From: Planotetraspora thailandica
GTDB taxonomy: Bacteria > Actinomycetota > Actinomycetes > Streptosporangiales > Streptosporangiaceae
DNA length: 64,000 nucleotides
Direction of reading: 5' to 3'
Assembly: GCF_016863335.1 (NCBI RefSeq)
Contig: NZ_BOOR01000037.1
Span: 100,554-164,553 of the forward strand
The notes beneath the pieces are model-generated. The model had not been told where the DNA came from, did not search any database, and saw only the letters and a program-made list of their open reading frames with translations. Shown piece by piece: positions 1 to 9,544 of the stretch (the stretch's first letter is position 1; each line of letters begins with the position of its first letter). Both the position numbers and the translations under genes were made by a program.

Positions 1-2
1 CG

Positions 3-821
3 CCGCGGCTGAAACAGATCATGGAGTCGCTGACCCGGCACCTGCATTCCTTCGTCCAGGACGTCCGGCTGACCGAGCAGGAGTGGAGCGCCGGGATCGA
101 GTTCCTCACGGGAGTCGGTCACATCACCGACGACCGGCGGCAAGAGTTCATTCTTCTGTCCGACGTCCTCGGCGTGTCCATGCAGATGGTCACCGTCAAC
201 AACGTGGCGGTCGGCGACTCCACCGAGGCGACCGTCGTCGGACCGTTCTTCGTGGAGAACTCACCCGAGATCCCGCTCGGGGGCGACATGTCCTTCGGAG
301 CTGAGGGCCAGCCCTGCTGGGTGGAGGGCATCGTGCGGGACACCGTCGGCAAGCCGATCCCCCGCGCCCGGATCGAGCTGTGGGAAGCCGACGACAACGG
401 CCTCTACGACGTGCAGTACGACGACGACCGGGTCGCAGCCCGAGCGCACCTGTTCAGCGACGAGGACGGGTCGTACCGCTTCTGGGGGATCACCCCGACG
501 CCGTACCCCATCCCCTCCGATGGGCCGGTCGGCAAGATGCTGGAGGTCGTGGGCCGGTCCCCCATGCGCGCCCCGCATCTGCACTTCATGGTGACGGCTC
601 CGGGGAAGCGCACGCTGGTCACCCACATCTTCGTGAACGACAGCGACTACCTCGACAAGGACAGCGTTTTCGGGGTCAAGGAATCCCTGATCAAGGATTT
701 CGTTCTGCAGGAGCCGGGCACCCCCACGCCGGACGGGCGCGACCTAGCGGACGCGCCCTGGACACGGGTGAAGTTCGACATCGTCCTGGCACCCGCAAAG
801 GAAACCCCGGCCACCAGCTGA
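3..821 (+). CDS. Intradiol ring-cleavage dioxygenase, hydroxyquinol 1,2-dioxygenase-like (5' partial)
   Basis: The frame is open to the window edge and the first ATG (position 21) falls inside the conserved N-terminal helix region, so the true start lies upstream. The order is an N-terminal helical dimerisation domain followed by the catalytic beta-sandwich. Counting from the ATG at 21, the four expected Fe(III) ligands are visible as Tyr129 (GLYDVQ), Tyr162 ([10 protein letters not shown]), and His186 and His188 (APHLHF). The family opens aromatic rings between two hydroxyl groups. The motif spacing fits hydroxyquinol or catechol enzymes better than protocatechuate enzymes. Specificity for hydroxyquinol is inferred from general resemblance, and no maleylacetate reductase gene is visible here to confirm it. 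Confidence 0.85.
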   Translation, partial: PRLKQIMESLTRHLHSFVQDVRLTEQEWSAGIEFLTGVGHITDDRRQEFILLSDVLGVSMQMVTVNNVAVGDSTEATVVGPFFVENSPEIPLGGDMSFGAEGQPCWVEGIVRDTVGKPIPRARIELWEADDNGLYDVQYDDDRVAARAHLFSDEDGSYRFWGITPTPYPIPSDGPVGKMLEVVGRSPMRAPHLHFMVTAPGKRTLVTHIFVNDSDYLDKDSVFGVKESLIKDFVLQEPGTPTPDGRDLADAPWTRVKFDIVLAPAKETPATS

Positions 822-874
822 AGGGCGCCACCGAAAGGTCACCGCCCGGCTCAATCGCCACCTGGTTCGCGCCG

Positions 875-1163
875 CGTACGTCGTCACGCGCGGCCTCGGC
901 GTCCCAGCGGTCAGTGCGCAGAAGGCGCAGCAGGCGCTGCATGGCAGCGGCCCCGCAGCCCCGGCGTGTTCGGCCAGGTTTCAGCAGTTCTTGCTCTCGA
1001 TGCCGGCCAGCAGTCCCCGCTCATAGACGCCCGCCGTACGGCGTGGCTCGACGCGGTGGAACCGGCCCGCGATCCGGCTGATCAGTTCGTTGAGAGTGAC
1101 CACCCAGCCGTCAGCTTCTACGCTGTGGCCCACGGCCATCACGCGATCTTCAGATGTCTTCAC
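875..1163 (-). pseudogene. IS701-family transposase N-terminal remnant
   Basis: Read on the minus strand, residues such as AGRFHRVEPRR and ERGLLAGIESKN match the start of IS701-type DDE transposases. An in-frame TGA interrupts the reading after SKNC. A frame change then gives MQRLLR and WDAEAARDDVRG, the continuation of the same family. Homology stops near 875 and the catalytic domain is absent. It is a decayed fragment with no function expected. Confidence 0.75.
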
Positions 1164-1250
1164 AAACTCCGAATGATCGCGAGGTGGCCGTCTCCATGGC
1201 GCTTAACCGAAGATCGCGAAGCCTCGCTGGAGTAGTAGGAGGTCTGCCAG

Positions 1251-1595
1251 GTGTCCGAGGTCGACAACAGAGCGTTTCTGCAGGGAGTCTTCGCCGAGAC
1301 CGCGAAGGGGAACGGACGACCCTTCATCGACGCGCTGGCCGACGACGTCCGCTGGACAATCATCGGGCAGACCCCGTGGTCGCGCACGTATGAGGGGAAA
1401 CGAGCCGTCCTGGACGAGCTGCTCCGTCCGCTCTCGGAACAGCTCGGCGGACGTAACGTCGTCAGCGCCGAGCGCTTATTCGGGACGCCTTCCAGCGAAC
1501 CGTCGCGGGCAAGTGCGTCACCGGGGCCTGAACGGGCCCTCACATCAAGGTCGGAGCCGACGGTCAAGGATCGACATCCCATCGCGTACATCTAG
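1251..1595 (+). pseudogene. SnoaL-like (NTF2-fold) protein with a scrambled C-terminus
   Basis: A GTG start follows a strong AGGAGG ribosome-binding site at about 1236. The first 75 or so residues (FLQGVFAETAKGNGRPFIDALADDVRW, quoted in parts: FIDALADDVRW, TPWSRTYEGK) look like a SnoaL/NTF2-fold small protein. After about residue 78 the sequence becomes Ser/Pro/Arg-rich and no longer resembles the family, which normally continues for another 50 residues of beta sheet. I read this as a 3' truncation or rearrangement. A short functional protein cannot be excluded because the start signals are good. Confidence 0.5.
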
Positions 1596-1626
1596 ATCGC
1601 AAAACCGTCGGCGTGCCGCATGTGGG

Positions 1627-2502
1627 TCAGGAGACGCTTGCCATGGCGAGGTTGTTACGGCGTTCCTGAAGATGGGCCCATCCCATGAGGCCGAACAGGA
1701 CCGCGAGGAGGACAGCGGAGGAGCCGGCGGTTCCGAGGTCGAGACCGCCCTTCGTGGTCGGCTTGGTGAGGAGGTCACCTGCGATGGCGCCGAAGGGTCG
1801 GGTCAGGACGAAGGCGAGCCAGAACAGCAGCACGTTGGGCACGGCAGGGACGTATTTCAGGGCGAGGAGCAGCGCGAGCAGGGCGGTGATGAGTACCACG
1901 CCTCCGCTGTAGCCGAGGCCTGAACTATCGGAGAGGAAGTCGCCCAGGGAGGTGCCGAGCGTGTTGGAGACGAGGATCGCCGACCAGAAGAGGGCTTCGC
2001 CACGGAAGGTGTCGATGTCGCGGATCGCGAAGGTCAGCCCGGTGTACTTCCAGATGACGAAGATGGCGATGAGGATCGAGATCAGGATCGCGGCGCCGGC
2101 GGGGTAGCCCAGGCCGAAACCCTGTGGCCCCCAACCCAGCGACGTCGCTCCTTCGGGCAGGTATTCGGCGCTGGCGTCGCGGTTCATGAAGTCCGACATC
2201 GTAGTGCCGGCCATGCTGGTGGACAGGATGACCGTCCAGTAGAAGAACGGGTTGTACCGCTTGGAGGCGAGCTGGATCCCCAAAGCGACAAGGAAGATCA
2301 GGAACAGCGCGACCGTGGTGAGGAAGTAGCCGATCTTCAGCGTCTGTGCGAACAGGTCGCCGGCGGTCTCGCCGAGCATGGTGGCAGCGACCTTCATAAT
2401 CCAAAAGGCCAGCGTGACCTCGGGCAGTTTCTTCATCACGTATTGGCCGGGACGCTGTATCCAGTGCGTGTCCATGCGGGGTGTCTGGTCGTCGTTTCGC
2501 AC
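1627..2502 (-). CDS. COG4705-type multipass membrane protein (first copy)
   Basis: A 291-residue integral membrane protein with about eight hydrophobic helices and a 25-residue cytoplasmic N-terminus. It is built from four related units, each starting with an aromatic-Trp pair and ending in an acidic motif after a Gly: FWIMKVAATMLGETAGD, FYW...AGTTMSD, LFW...LGTSLGD and LFW...FGAIAGD. The repeated membrane Asp residues suggest cation or small-solute movement, but I know of no assigned function. A second copy lies at 16791-17657. It stands alone among gene remnants, so its context gives no role. Confidence 0.8.
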   Translation of the reverse strand: MRNDDQTPRMDTHWIQRPGQYVMKKLPEVTLAFWIMKVAATMLGETAGDLFAQTLKIGYFLTTVALFLIFLVALGIQLASKRYNPFFYWTVILSTSMAGTTMSDFMNRDASAEYLPEGATSLGWGPQGFGLGYPAGAAILISILIAIFVIWKYTGLTFAIRDIDTFRGEALFWSAILVSNTLGTSLGDFLSDSSGLGYSGGVVLITALLALLLALKYVPAVPNVLLFWLAFVLTRPFGAIAGDLLTKPTTKGGLDLGTAGSSAVLLAVLFGLMGWAHLQERRNNLAMASVS

Positions 2503-2790
2503 GGTCTAGTCCCCTTACTTCCCGTGGCTAATGCCTTGTGGGGATGCGGCATGACGTTCCGGAGCGCCTGACTCCGGGGACGGCGGGGCAGCGGCGAGAG
2601 GGTGAGGCGGGGCCAAGTACTCCGGTCCGCGGGCGCCAAACCGAAGCCGCGAGATCGCTAGCCTCCATGCGCCGCAGTCGCGCTGCAGCACTACCGGTAA
2701 CCAGCACATCACGGAAGGCTACCGATGCAGGTCAGGCAGCGCGGGAGGATCGGGTAAGCAAAGACGTAACTCCACCCCAAGGGCTGTATC

Positions 2791-2915
2791 GGCCCCTCAC
2801 GCAGATCCTCGATGAGAACCACGTCACCATCGCCGCCGGGGGCATCACCTTCAGCCCCATCCGGCTACGCCTGGCCCACCCGCCGGAGTTCGACCTGATG
2901 GCGCGGGAGCTGTAA
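2791..2915 (+). pseudogene. SAM-dependent methyltransferase C-terminal remnant
   Basis: A short open stretch contains ENHVTIAAGGITFSPIRLRL followed by AHPPEFDLMA. This is the pattern that ends many class I methyltransferases (usually R-Y-A-x-P-x-E-L-D-L-M-A followed by about 25 more residues). It stops abruptly where the IS5-type remnant on the other strand begins. No upstream methyltransferase core is present. Identification rests on one motif and is tentative. Confidence 0.4.
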
Positions 2916-3010
2916 CCCTTGTCGGCCACCACGTGATCGGGGCCGGCCCAGCCCCTGTCGGGGAACGCGGACGGCGTGCAGCACCTGCTCCAGGCGGGTG
3001 CAGTCGTCGA
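2893..3010 (-). pseudogene. IS5-family transposase fragment
   Basis: On the minus strand the frames give RLEQVLHAVRVPRQGLGRP and then, after a one-base shift, VVADKGYSSRAIR. The second is the D-K-G-Y region of actinobacterial IS5-family transposases (catalytic Asp of the DDE triad). Only about 40 residues remain, with no inverted repeats seen. It abuts the methyltransferase remnant, so the insertion and later deletion probably joined them. Confidence 0.65.
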
Positions 3011-3217
3011 CGCGGTAAGGAACGGAATTGGATTCGGGCAACGTCCAGCGTGCGTTTGGCACCGTGCTCAGGCGGCAGGCAGTTCGATCGCTACCCCCGA
3101 AATGCGGACGGTGTCAGTGGAGCGGTGGATCCTGCTTCTTTAATGCTGAACGCCAACCCGGTGCGAGGCGGCGACCCAGTACACGACCTCTGATGCCTGA
3201 GCGGCTGGTCTCCCACC

Positions 3218-3730
3218 TTAGCTAGCTGTGACGAGCGAAAGGCTCCTCAGCAGGAAGTGGGACTCGCCGACCGAAGGGTCGGAGGGCAGCGTGCCACGAA
3301 TGCCACTAGGTGTGAAGCCTCTGCTCTTATAGAGCGCGATGGCCGGTTCGTTTCCATCCACAACCCACAACTCGACCTCCTCGGCGCCCATCTTCCGTGC
3401 CTGCGACAGCGCCGCGTCCACGAGCCGCCCTCCGGCTCCCCGCCCGCGGATCGCCGGATCAACCCACATCGCGATCAGGTGAGCACGCAGGGGGTGCTCA
3501 CCGCTGCCGGGAATCACCCCGACGATCCCGGCATCCACTCCATCCGTGACCGCGACCAGCGTCGCAACCTCACCGACCAGCCGTTCCTCCCATCGCTCGG
3601 CGGGGAAGGCGGCCTCCTTGTCGTAGGTGGAGGCGAACGCCTCGGGCGAGTCGGCCAGGGCTTTAAGCCGGATCTTGCGGTAACGCTCCCCTTCACCTGG
3701 CACAAGCCGCCGAATCTCTACATCAGTCAT
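3218..3730 (-). CDS. GNAT-family N-acetyltransferase
   Basis: A 170-residue protein starting at MTDVEIRRLVPGEG. An in-frame ATG 30 bases upstream is less likely, since GNAT folds begin with this beta strand. The acetyl-CoA pyrophosphate-binding motif A is visible as DPAIRGRGAGGRLVD (R/Q-x-x-G-x-G/A type). It is followed by ELWVVDGNEPAIALYKSRGF, the usual strand 5 and helix 4 with the conserved Tyr. The substrate is unknown. It stands alone among remnants, so no operon helps. Confidence 0.85.
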   Translation of the reverse strand: MTDVEIRRLVPGEGERYRKIRLKALADSPEAFASTYDKEAAFPAERWEERLVGEVATLVAVTDGVDAGIVGVIPGSGEHPLRAHLIAMWVDPAIRGRGAGGRLVDAALSQARKMGAEEVELWVVDGNEPAIALYKSRGFTPSGIRGTLPSDPSVGESHFLLRSLSLVTAS

Positions 3731-4066
3731 GCCCGAAATCTTGCCATCTGAGGCCCTCATGTCGATTCCCGAACTGAGATCTTCATCCTCCCTCGACCCC
3801 GATAGCGTCCACCGTCACTCCCGAGGCGCGAGTATCAGCGGCCAGACTCCAATGCCGAGCAGCGTGATGCCGGCTGCTTCGAGCACGGCCACGTCCGGCA
3901 ACCCGGTCATCCTGATTGTCGGCTCGCCGCAGGCGACCCGGCCGCCATGGACCTCGACGCCGATCTGTATGATCATCGCGACGTAGACCGTGCGACTGGG
4001 TCCTGGCGTGTTCGCCGACTTGCGCTCCGGCAGCCGGTGTGATCGCCGGACGAACCGGGGGGCTCC
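3731..4066. other. Intergenic stretch with no supported gene
   Basis: Between the acetyltransferase and the LAL regulator. The only candidate is a 53-residue minus-strand frame (about 3815-3976) with a hydrophobic C-terminus (ITLLGIGVWPLIL). It has no ribosome-binding site I trust and no recognisable relatives. I see no repeat or RNA. Confidence 0.4.
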
Positions 4067-6955
4067 ATGTCCGATGGTGGGCCGGCGGGATCGGAATCCG
4101 TCCGGCTGTCCCGGCCCGAGCCGGTCGGGCGGGGCGACGAGCTCGCCCGAATCGACGCGGCGCTCGCCGACGCGGCGGCCGGCGAACGCCGCCTCGTCCT
4201 CATCGACGGCGAGCCAGGCATGGGCAAGACGCGGCTGCTGGAATACCTGGCCGAGCGGGCGCACGCCGCCAGGCGTACCGTGCTCGCCGGCAGCGCCACC
4301 GAGTTCGAGAGCCTCGTCCCGTTCGGCATGTACGTGGACGCCTTCACCCGCCTGTCCGACGAGTACGGCGCACCGGGTGCGGCGCCGACCGGCACCCGGC
4401 CCGGTGATTTCGCCGAGGCGGCGCTGCGCACCTTGTTGACGACGGGCGAGACGAGCGACACAACTCGAGGCCGGTTGGATCGTTACCACACCTATCGAGG
4501 CGTCCGAGCGCTCCTATCCCATCTGGCTGCCGACCGCGGCGCCGTACTGGCGCTCGACGACCTGCACTGGGCGGACGCGTCGTCGCTCGAACTGACCGAG
4601 TTCCTGCTCCGCCGTCCGCCGGCCGCCGGGTTCCTGCTGGCCATCGCCTGCCGTTCGGCCATGATCCCGGCCGTGGTGGGCGACGCCCTCGCCCGGCAGG
4701 ATCCGCGCGTCACCCGGCTGAGCCTGCACCCGCTCGACGAGAACGCGGTGGCCGCACTGCTCCCGCTCGGGGTGGACCCGCACCGGCGACGGCTGATGTA
4801 CCGGGTCAGCGGCGGCAACCCACTGTTCCTGCGGTCGCTGCTGGACGCCGACGACCACACACTGACGGAACTGGCCGACGGCCGGCCCGGGGCGGCGCTC
4901 GCCCTCGAGCAGACGTTGCTGGCGGTGCTGCGCCGGGAGCTGGACCGGCTCACCCCGACCGGCCGGCGGGCGGCCCACGCGGCGGCGGTCGCCGGCGAGC
5001 TGGCCTCGCTCGTCGTCATCTCCCACGTCGCGGAACTCGACGCCGCGACGGCTGCCGCCGCCGTGGACGAGCTCTGCAGGCAGGGGCTCGGCGCGCTGGC
5101 GGGCGCCCGGTTCGTGTTCCGCCACCCATTGGTACGCGCCGCCGCGTACGACACGTGCGGGCCTGGCTGGCGCATCTCCGCCCATGCCCGGGTCGCCGAC
5201 TACCTGCGCCGCAACGACGGGTCGCTGGCGTTACTGGCCCACCACACCGAGCGGTGCGCCGAACACGGTGACGAGGAGGCCGCCAGGACGCTGGGCGACG
5301 CGGGCATCGCGTATGTGGGCTCGGCCCCGGCGACCGCGGTGCGGTTGCTGCGTGACGCCCTGCGGGTGCTGCCGGAACGCGAGGACCTCGTGCCGTATCG
5401 CGGCCACCTGCTCACCTGGCTGGCGCGGGGCACTGCGGTGAGCTCGCTGACCGAGGGCCGCCGAATCCTGCACGAGGTCATCCACCTGCCACACGACGTG
5501 GCCACCGAGGCGGTGGCCTTCTCCTCCGTGATCTCGCGGCTGCTCGGCCGGCTCGACGAGGCACGGGCCCTGTTGAGCGCGCAGGCCCGCCGGGCCGGGC
5601 AGGACCTGCGGGCGCAGGCCCCGCTCCTGGTGGAGCTGGCCGCCGTGGCCGTGTTGCGGGCGGACCCCGGCGGCGCGCGCCGGCATGCGCTCGAAGCCAT
5701 CGAAATCCTGTCGAAGACGGCCGACCCGACGCTCGGCGCCGCCGCGTACGCCCTGCTGGCCCTGGCGTGCCTGCAGGACGGCGACGTCGCGGCGGCGCGT
5801 TCGCACAGCAGGCGAGCCGGGTGGATGATGGACAGCGCGCCGGACACCGCCCTGGCGACGCACGTAGAACTCGTCGCGCCGCTCTCCTGGGGCGAGACCT
5901 GTCTCCAGCGGCCCGACGACGCGGAGCGCCACCTGGCCCGGGGCATCGACCTCGCGACGATGTCCGGTCGCAGCAACGACATGCCGTACCTACTGATCGC
6001 CCAGGCCCACCACAAGGCCCGGACGGGCCGGCTGGCGGGGGCCATCGACGTCGCGGAGCACGCCGCCGCGGCCTCCGAGTACATCCAGAGCAGCGAGACC
6101 CTGGCGATGGCCCGCTGCGTCATGCTGTTGCCGGTGCTGTGGCGGCACGGCGTGCGCCCCGCCATGGCGCTCGCCGACCGGCTCGCCGAAGTCGCTCCGG
6201 GTTCGGCCTGGTGGCTGGCGATGGCGCACGTGTCCGTGATGCGGGTCCGGCTCGCCGCCGGCCGTACCGGGGCGGCTCACGCGCCGCCGCTGCCCCCGGC
6301 CCTGTCCCGCGACACCGAGGTGGAACGGCTGGCGGTGCAGTCGCTCCGCGCCGGTGCCGACGGCGACGTCGGTACCGCGCTCACCTGGTCGGCCGCGGCG
6401 GTCGCCGCGGCCGCCGGCGGCCCGGCGTATCACCTCGGCACCGCCTACGACGCCCGCGCCCGCGCGTTGTGCCACTGCGACGACCTGGGCGGGGCCGTGG
6501 CGGCGGCCTGGATCGCCGCCGAGCGGTTCGCCGAGAGCGGCGCCACCGCCGAACGCGGCCTGGTGCACCAGTTGCTCGCCGACATCCACGGCCGCATGGG
6601 GGACGTGGCGCAGTGCCGCGCCGACATCGCCCGGGCCAAGGCCGCCTACAGGGAGTCGGGTGCGGACTGGCTCGCCGGTCAACTGGCCAGGGTAGAGCGC
6701 CGGCTGGCCGCGCAGGGTCCCCGGCACGCGGCACGGAGAACCGGCGGGCCGCCGGTGCTCACGGCGCGGGAACGCCAGGTGGCCGAACTGGTCAGCCAAG
6801 GGCTGACCAACCGGGAGGTGGCCGAGCGCCTCCAGGTCAGTCAGAAGACGGTGGAGACCCACGTCGCTCGCATCTTCAACAAGTACGACGTACGCTCCCG
6901 GGTGGCGCTCACCCGGCGGCTGGCGAGCCTGGACGGTCTCCCGCCCGCCGAGTGA
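4067..6955 (+). CDS. LAL-type (large ATP-binding, LuxR-family) transcriptional regulator
   Basis: A 962-residue cytoplasmic regulator. The N-terminal STAND/AAA-like ATPase has Walker A GEPGMGKT at residues 48-55 and Walker B LALDDLHWAD at about 161-170. A long helical, TPR-like middle part (about 380-880) follows. The C-terminal LuxR helix-turn-helix starts at about residue 898 (LTARERQVAELVSQGLTNRE, then VSQKTVETHVARIF). Such proteins act as ATP- and ligand-dependent activators, often of secondary metabolite or sugar genes. No biosynthetic cluster adjoins it here, so the target is unknown. A strong hairpin follows the gene. Confidence 0.9.
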   Translation: MSDGGPAGSESVRLSRPEPVGRGDELARIDAALADAAAGERRLVLIDGEPGMGKTRLLEYLAERAHAARRTVLAGSATEFESLVPFGMYVDAFTRLSDEYGAPGAAPTGTRPGDFAEAALRTLLTTGETSDTTRGRLDRYHTYRGVRALLSHLAADRGAVLALDDLHWADASSLELTEFLLRRPPAAGFLLAIACRSAMIPAVVGDALARQDPRVTRLSLHPLDENAVAALLPLGVDPHRRRLMYRVSGGNPLFLRSLLDADDHTLTELADGRPGAALALEQTLLAVLRRELDRLTPTGRRAAHAAAVAGELASLVVISHVAELDAATAAAAVDELCRQGLGALAGARFVFRHPLVRAAAYDTCGPGWRISAHARVADYLRRNDGSLALLAHHTERCAEHGDEEAARTLGDAGIAYVGSAPATAVRLLRDALRVLPEREDLVPYRGHLLTWLARGTAVSSLTEGRRILHEVIHLPHDVATEAVAFSSVISRLLGRLDEARALLSAQARRAGQDLRAQAPLLVELAAVAVLRADPGGARRHALEAIEILSKTADPTLGAAAYALLALACLQDGDVAAARSHSRRAGWMMDSAPDTALATHVELVAPLSWGETCLQRPDDAERHLARGIDLATMSGRSNDMPYLLIAQAHHKARTGRLAGAIDVAEHAAAASEYIQSSETLAMARCVMLLPVLWRHGVRPAMALADRLAEVAPGSAWWLAMAHVSVMRVRLAAGRTGAAHAPPLPPALSRDTEVERLAVQSLRAGADGDVGTALTWSAAAVAAAAGGPAYHLGTAYDARARALCHCDDLGGAVAAAWIAAERFAESGATAERGLVHQLLADIHGRMGDVAQCRADIARAKAAYRESGADWLAGQLARVERRLAAQGPRHAARRTGGPPVLTARERQVAELVSQGLTNREVAERLQVSQKTVETHVARIFNKYDVRSRVALTRRLASLDGLPPAE

Positions 6956-6984
6956 GACCCGTCGGCGCTGTCGGTGATCCGGGG

Positions 6985-7013
6985 CCGCCGGGCGGTACAC
7001 GCCCGCCCGGCGG
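6985..7013. terminator. Bidirectional hairpin terminator between convergent genes
   Basis: A perfect 11-bp inverted repeat (CCGCCGGGCGG / CCGCCCGGCGG) with a 7-base loop. It lies 30 bases after the LAL stop and 30 bases after the stop of the convergent SGNH hydrolase gene. There is no U tract, as is common in high-GC actinobacteria. Confidence 0.7.
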
Positions 7014-7042
7014 TTGCGATCAACGGCGTCGTCCGGTGCTGA

Positions 7043-8890
7043 TCATTCCGGCCATTCCGGCAGCGGACCGCCGTTCAACCACGCCTCTGCTTGCTCCCTG
7101 AGCTTCTCCGGGTCGATCTTCTCACCCTTCTTACACGGGTCGGCCTTATCGGTAGTCAAGAAGTGAACATAGGTGATATCCATGGGTTCTCGCAGGATGC
7201 CGCCGCTCAGCGTGGACGTGGAGACGGCCACCTGCAGGCCCGGCTCCGCTGTTTTCACGATGAGATCGCAGGGGTCCCCCGTGGGTGTGTTCGTGATGCC
7301 GCCGGGGCCCGGGACGCCGGACGGCGCGCTGCTGTAGGTGGCCGGAATCCAGCTCGATGGCGCCGGCCCGCCGCTCGACCCGCCGCCCCCGCTGCCCCCG
7401 CTGCCCCAGGGGCCGACGACCCTCGGAGCTCCCGGAATCGGCTCCAGCGGGATCGGGTTCAGCAACACCTCAAGCGGGATCGTCAGCTGACCGTCCGGGC
7501 CTATGAAGTGGCAGATGCTGTCGATGGAGTCCCCGTCGCACAGCTTGCCGAGGTTGGTGCTCGCCCATTCCTCAAGTTGCTGGTCGGCCTCGGGGTCGTC
7601 AACGGAGGCTCGCGGGTTGGTGATGACGCGGTTGAAGTCGGGTCCGTTTGGGAAGAGGGACGGGAACTTGCCGGCCATCCAGTTCGCCAGCGCCCGGCCG
7701 ATCGCCACCGCACCGAACTCGTTGGGGTGGAAACTCTCCTGAAGCGCGTTGAAGATCTTGCCCCGTGCCAAGAGCCCGAACCGGGAAATCACTCCGTTGA
7801 AGTATGAATCCGGTTGGCCGACCTCGTGACCGCTCACCACGCTGGTGCCGTTCGGCCCCGCCGTGTTCGGGTCGAACACGTGAACCTTTCTCTGCGGGAA
7901 CCTCGCGCGGAACCTGTCAACCGCATCCGTGATCGCCTTGTTCACCGCGACGACGAACGGATAGATTTCGTCCATGGCCAGGCCGCCGATCTGATTGTGA
8001 TCGACGTTGCCTGACGGCTTAACTGCCAACGGGTAGAGCGCGGCGACGATCTCCGCGTGATCCGTGGCGTTCATCACGTTCACCAGGCCCTGCTCGATGT
8101 TCGCCGAGACCTGCGGCATGTTATCCATCAACTGCTGCACCTTGTAGTGGACGAGACGCGCCTGAGCTTCGCGTCTGTTCACGTAGTTGCCGGCGGTCGC
8201 GGTGGAGTAGTGGCCTATCAGCACCATCCTCATCAGCGGCCCGAAGTTGGCGTCGTTGCCGCCGAGCCCGAAGTAGAAGATGTCGAGGTCCCGGGGAACG
8301 CCCGAGAGCTGAGACACGTTCCGCACCTCGGTGATGTCGGGGTGACTCTCGTCTTCGAACTGCACGTCCGTCAGGTGGCTGACCTTGGCGCCCGACGAGG
8401 CGTTGAAGATGAAGCGATCGCTGTTGCCGGTGCCCCAGGTGTGGCTGATCACATCAGGCTGGACCGTGTACTGGCCTCCATAGCGGGCCGATTGCAGGTA
8501 GTCCCACGCGAGAGCGAGTGGAGCGTAGCCGCTCTGATGCCGGAAGTCCTCGGAGCCGTCCGGGAATGTCACGTACTTGTGGTCCCAGGTCGCGCCTTCA
8601 CCACTTGTATAACTGTCGCCCGCCCCTGCGATCTTGACCGTGGGCATCGGCGCGCAGTCGGGCGGACACAGATGTAGGGGAGGCGTGGAGCCCGGCGGGA
8701 AACCCGGCGTGGGAGTAGGAAAGAAAGTCGGCGGGGGCGGTGACAGGGTCGGCCGAACAGGCGGGGTGGTCGGAAGGAGGATCGGGCCGTCGGCGCTCGC
8801 CGGGATACTGACCAACATGGTCGCGGTGAGCACGGTCACGAGCCCGATCAGCACCAGCCGCCAGCGCGATAACCGGCGCGGAGGTCGCAT
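7043..8890 (-). CDS. Secreted SGNH/GDSL-type hydrolase
   Basis: 615 residues from the ATG at 8890, which has a GAGGAG ribosome-binding site; a start 54 bases upstream lacks one. A signal peptide or anchor (about residues 10-33, ending in ASA) is followed by a Pro-rich linker (about 38-75). The SGNH catalytic domain has block I GDSYTSGEG (Ser93), a GGND block and a late SFHPNEFGA block supplying the His. The last 150 residues contain a Gly/Ser-rich linker and a small beta-rich tail ending in PLPEWPE. It is likely an extracellular esterase or lipase, with unknown substrate. It is a single-gene unit divergent from the ArsR pair. Confidence 0.85.
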   Translation of the reverse strand: MRPPRRLSRWRLVLIGLVTVLTATMLVSIPASADGPILLPTTPPVRPTLSPPPPTFFPTPTPGFPPGSTPPLHLCPPDCAPMPTVKIAGAGDSYTSGEGATWDHKYVTFPDGSEDFRHQSGYAPLALAWDYLQSARYGGQYTVQPDVISHTWGTGNSDRFIFNASSGAKVSHLTDVQFEDESHPDITEVRNVSQLSGVPRDLDIFYFGLGGNDANFGPLMRMVLIGHYSTATAGNYVNRREAQARLVHYKVQQLMDNMPQVSANIEQGLVNVMNATDHAEIVAALYPLAVKPSGNVDHNQIGGLAMDEIYPFVVAVNKAITDAVDRFRARFPQRKVHVFDPNTAGPNGTSVVSGHEVGQPDSYFNGVISRFGLLARGKIFNALQESFHPNEFGAVAIGRALANWMAGKFPSLFPNGPDFNRVITNPRASVDDPEADQQLEEWASTNLGKLCDGDSIDSICHFIGPDGQLTIPLEVLLNPIPLEPIPGAPRVVGPWGSGGSGGGGSSGGPAPSSWIPATYSSAPSGVPGPGGITNTPTGDPCDLIVKTAEPGLQVAVSTSTLSGGILREPMDITYVHFLTTDKADPCKKGEKIDPEKLREQAEAWLNGGPLPEWPE

Positions 8891-9163
8891 GGACAGGTCT
8901 CCTCTGGGGGGTCGAAAGGAGCAGGCACTTGACGCACGCATCATCCGGCCGTCGGGTGACCGCTAACATCCGGTGTTGTCCGCCGGGCCACCCCGACATC
9001 CGCCGATCGAGCCGTCACCCGGGGCAGAAGGTACCTGGCTCAGCACAACGCCTTGTGGAGTTCGCCCACGACGCCGCTGAGGCGTCCTGTGCGGGCGAAG
9101 GCGGCGGTCAGCACCAACCGGACCGTCTCCTACGCCGCGCGATGGGCGACCTCTGGCAGCAAA
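8891..9163. other. Divergent intergenic region, no gene supported
   Basis: Upstream region shared by the SGNH hydrolase (minus) and the ArsR-glyoxalase unit (plus). Several short frames are open but none has family features. The ArsR operator lies at its right end. Confidence 0.4.
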
Positions 9164-9189
9164 AATATTCAGCATGTACGCTGAATATT
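9164..9189. promoter_or_regulatory. Perfect ArsR-type operator palindrome
   Basis: AATATTCAGC at 9164-9173 and GCTGAATATT at 9180-9189 form a perfect 10-bp inverted repeat with a 6-base spacer. It is AT-rich in a GC-rich context. A further half-like ATTCAGC occurs at 9202-9208. It sits about 34 bases before the ArsR start, so autoregulation is likely (inference). Confidence 0.75.
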
Positions 9190-9222
9190 GACAACGTGAA
9201 CATTCAGCGAGATGGGTGGGAG

Positions 9223-9543
9223 ATGGTCGACGAGTCCGGGCGCCATGAGGATGCGTACGAGGCGGTGTTCAGTGCGCTGGCACACCCGGCGCGCCGACGG
9301 GTGCTGCTCACCATCTACTTCAACGGCGGATCGATGGCCGCCGGCGAGATCGCCGCGGTGTTCTCACACGCCTGGCAGACGACCACCCGCCACCTGCAGA
9401 TCCTCGAGGCCGCTGGCCTGCTCAGCAGCGCACGCGACGGCCGCATGCGGATATACCACCTCGAACGCAAGCGCCTGGACCTCGTACGCGACTGGCTTGC
9501 GCACTTCTCCATCACGCCCGACCCCACGAAGGAGGCCCCCTGA
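9223..9543 (+). CDS. ArsR-family winged-helix repressor
   Basis: 106 residues from the ATG at 9223 (GGTGGGAG just upstream). A GTG at 9196 is a possible alternative that would place the start almost inside the operator. The winged helix is clear: FSALAHPARRRVLL, then WQTTTRHLQILEAAGLLSSA (recognition helix and wing) and RIYHLERKRLDLVRDWL. The Cys-pair metal motif is absent, so it is probably not a metal sensor. It resembles the ArsR subgroup that controls an adjacent glyoxalase or SRPBCC gene. The glyoxalase-fold gene starts 1 base after its stop region, so the two are translationally linked. Confidence 0.85.
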   Translation: MVDESGRHEDAYEAVFSALAHPARRRVLLTIYFNGGSMAAGEIAAVFSHAWQTTTRHLQILEAAGLLSSARDGRMRIYHLERKRLDLVRDWLAHFSITPDPTKEAP

Positions 9544-9544
9544 T

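Noticed and set aside
3815..4489. 224-residue minus-strand frame across the start of the LAL gene
   Set aside because: Most of it is antisense to the well-supported LAL regulator and it lacks domain features; a high-GC shadow.
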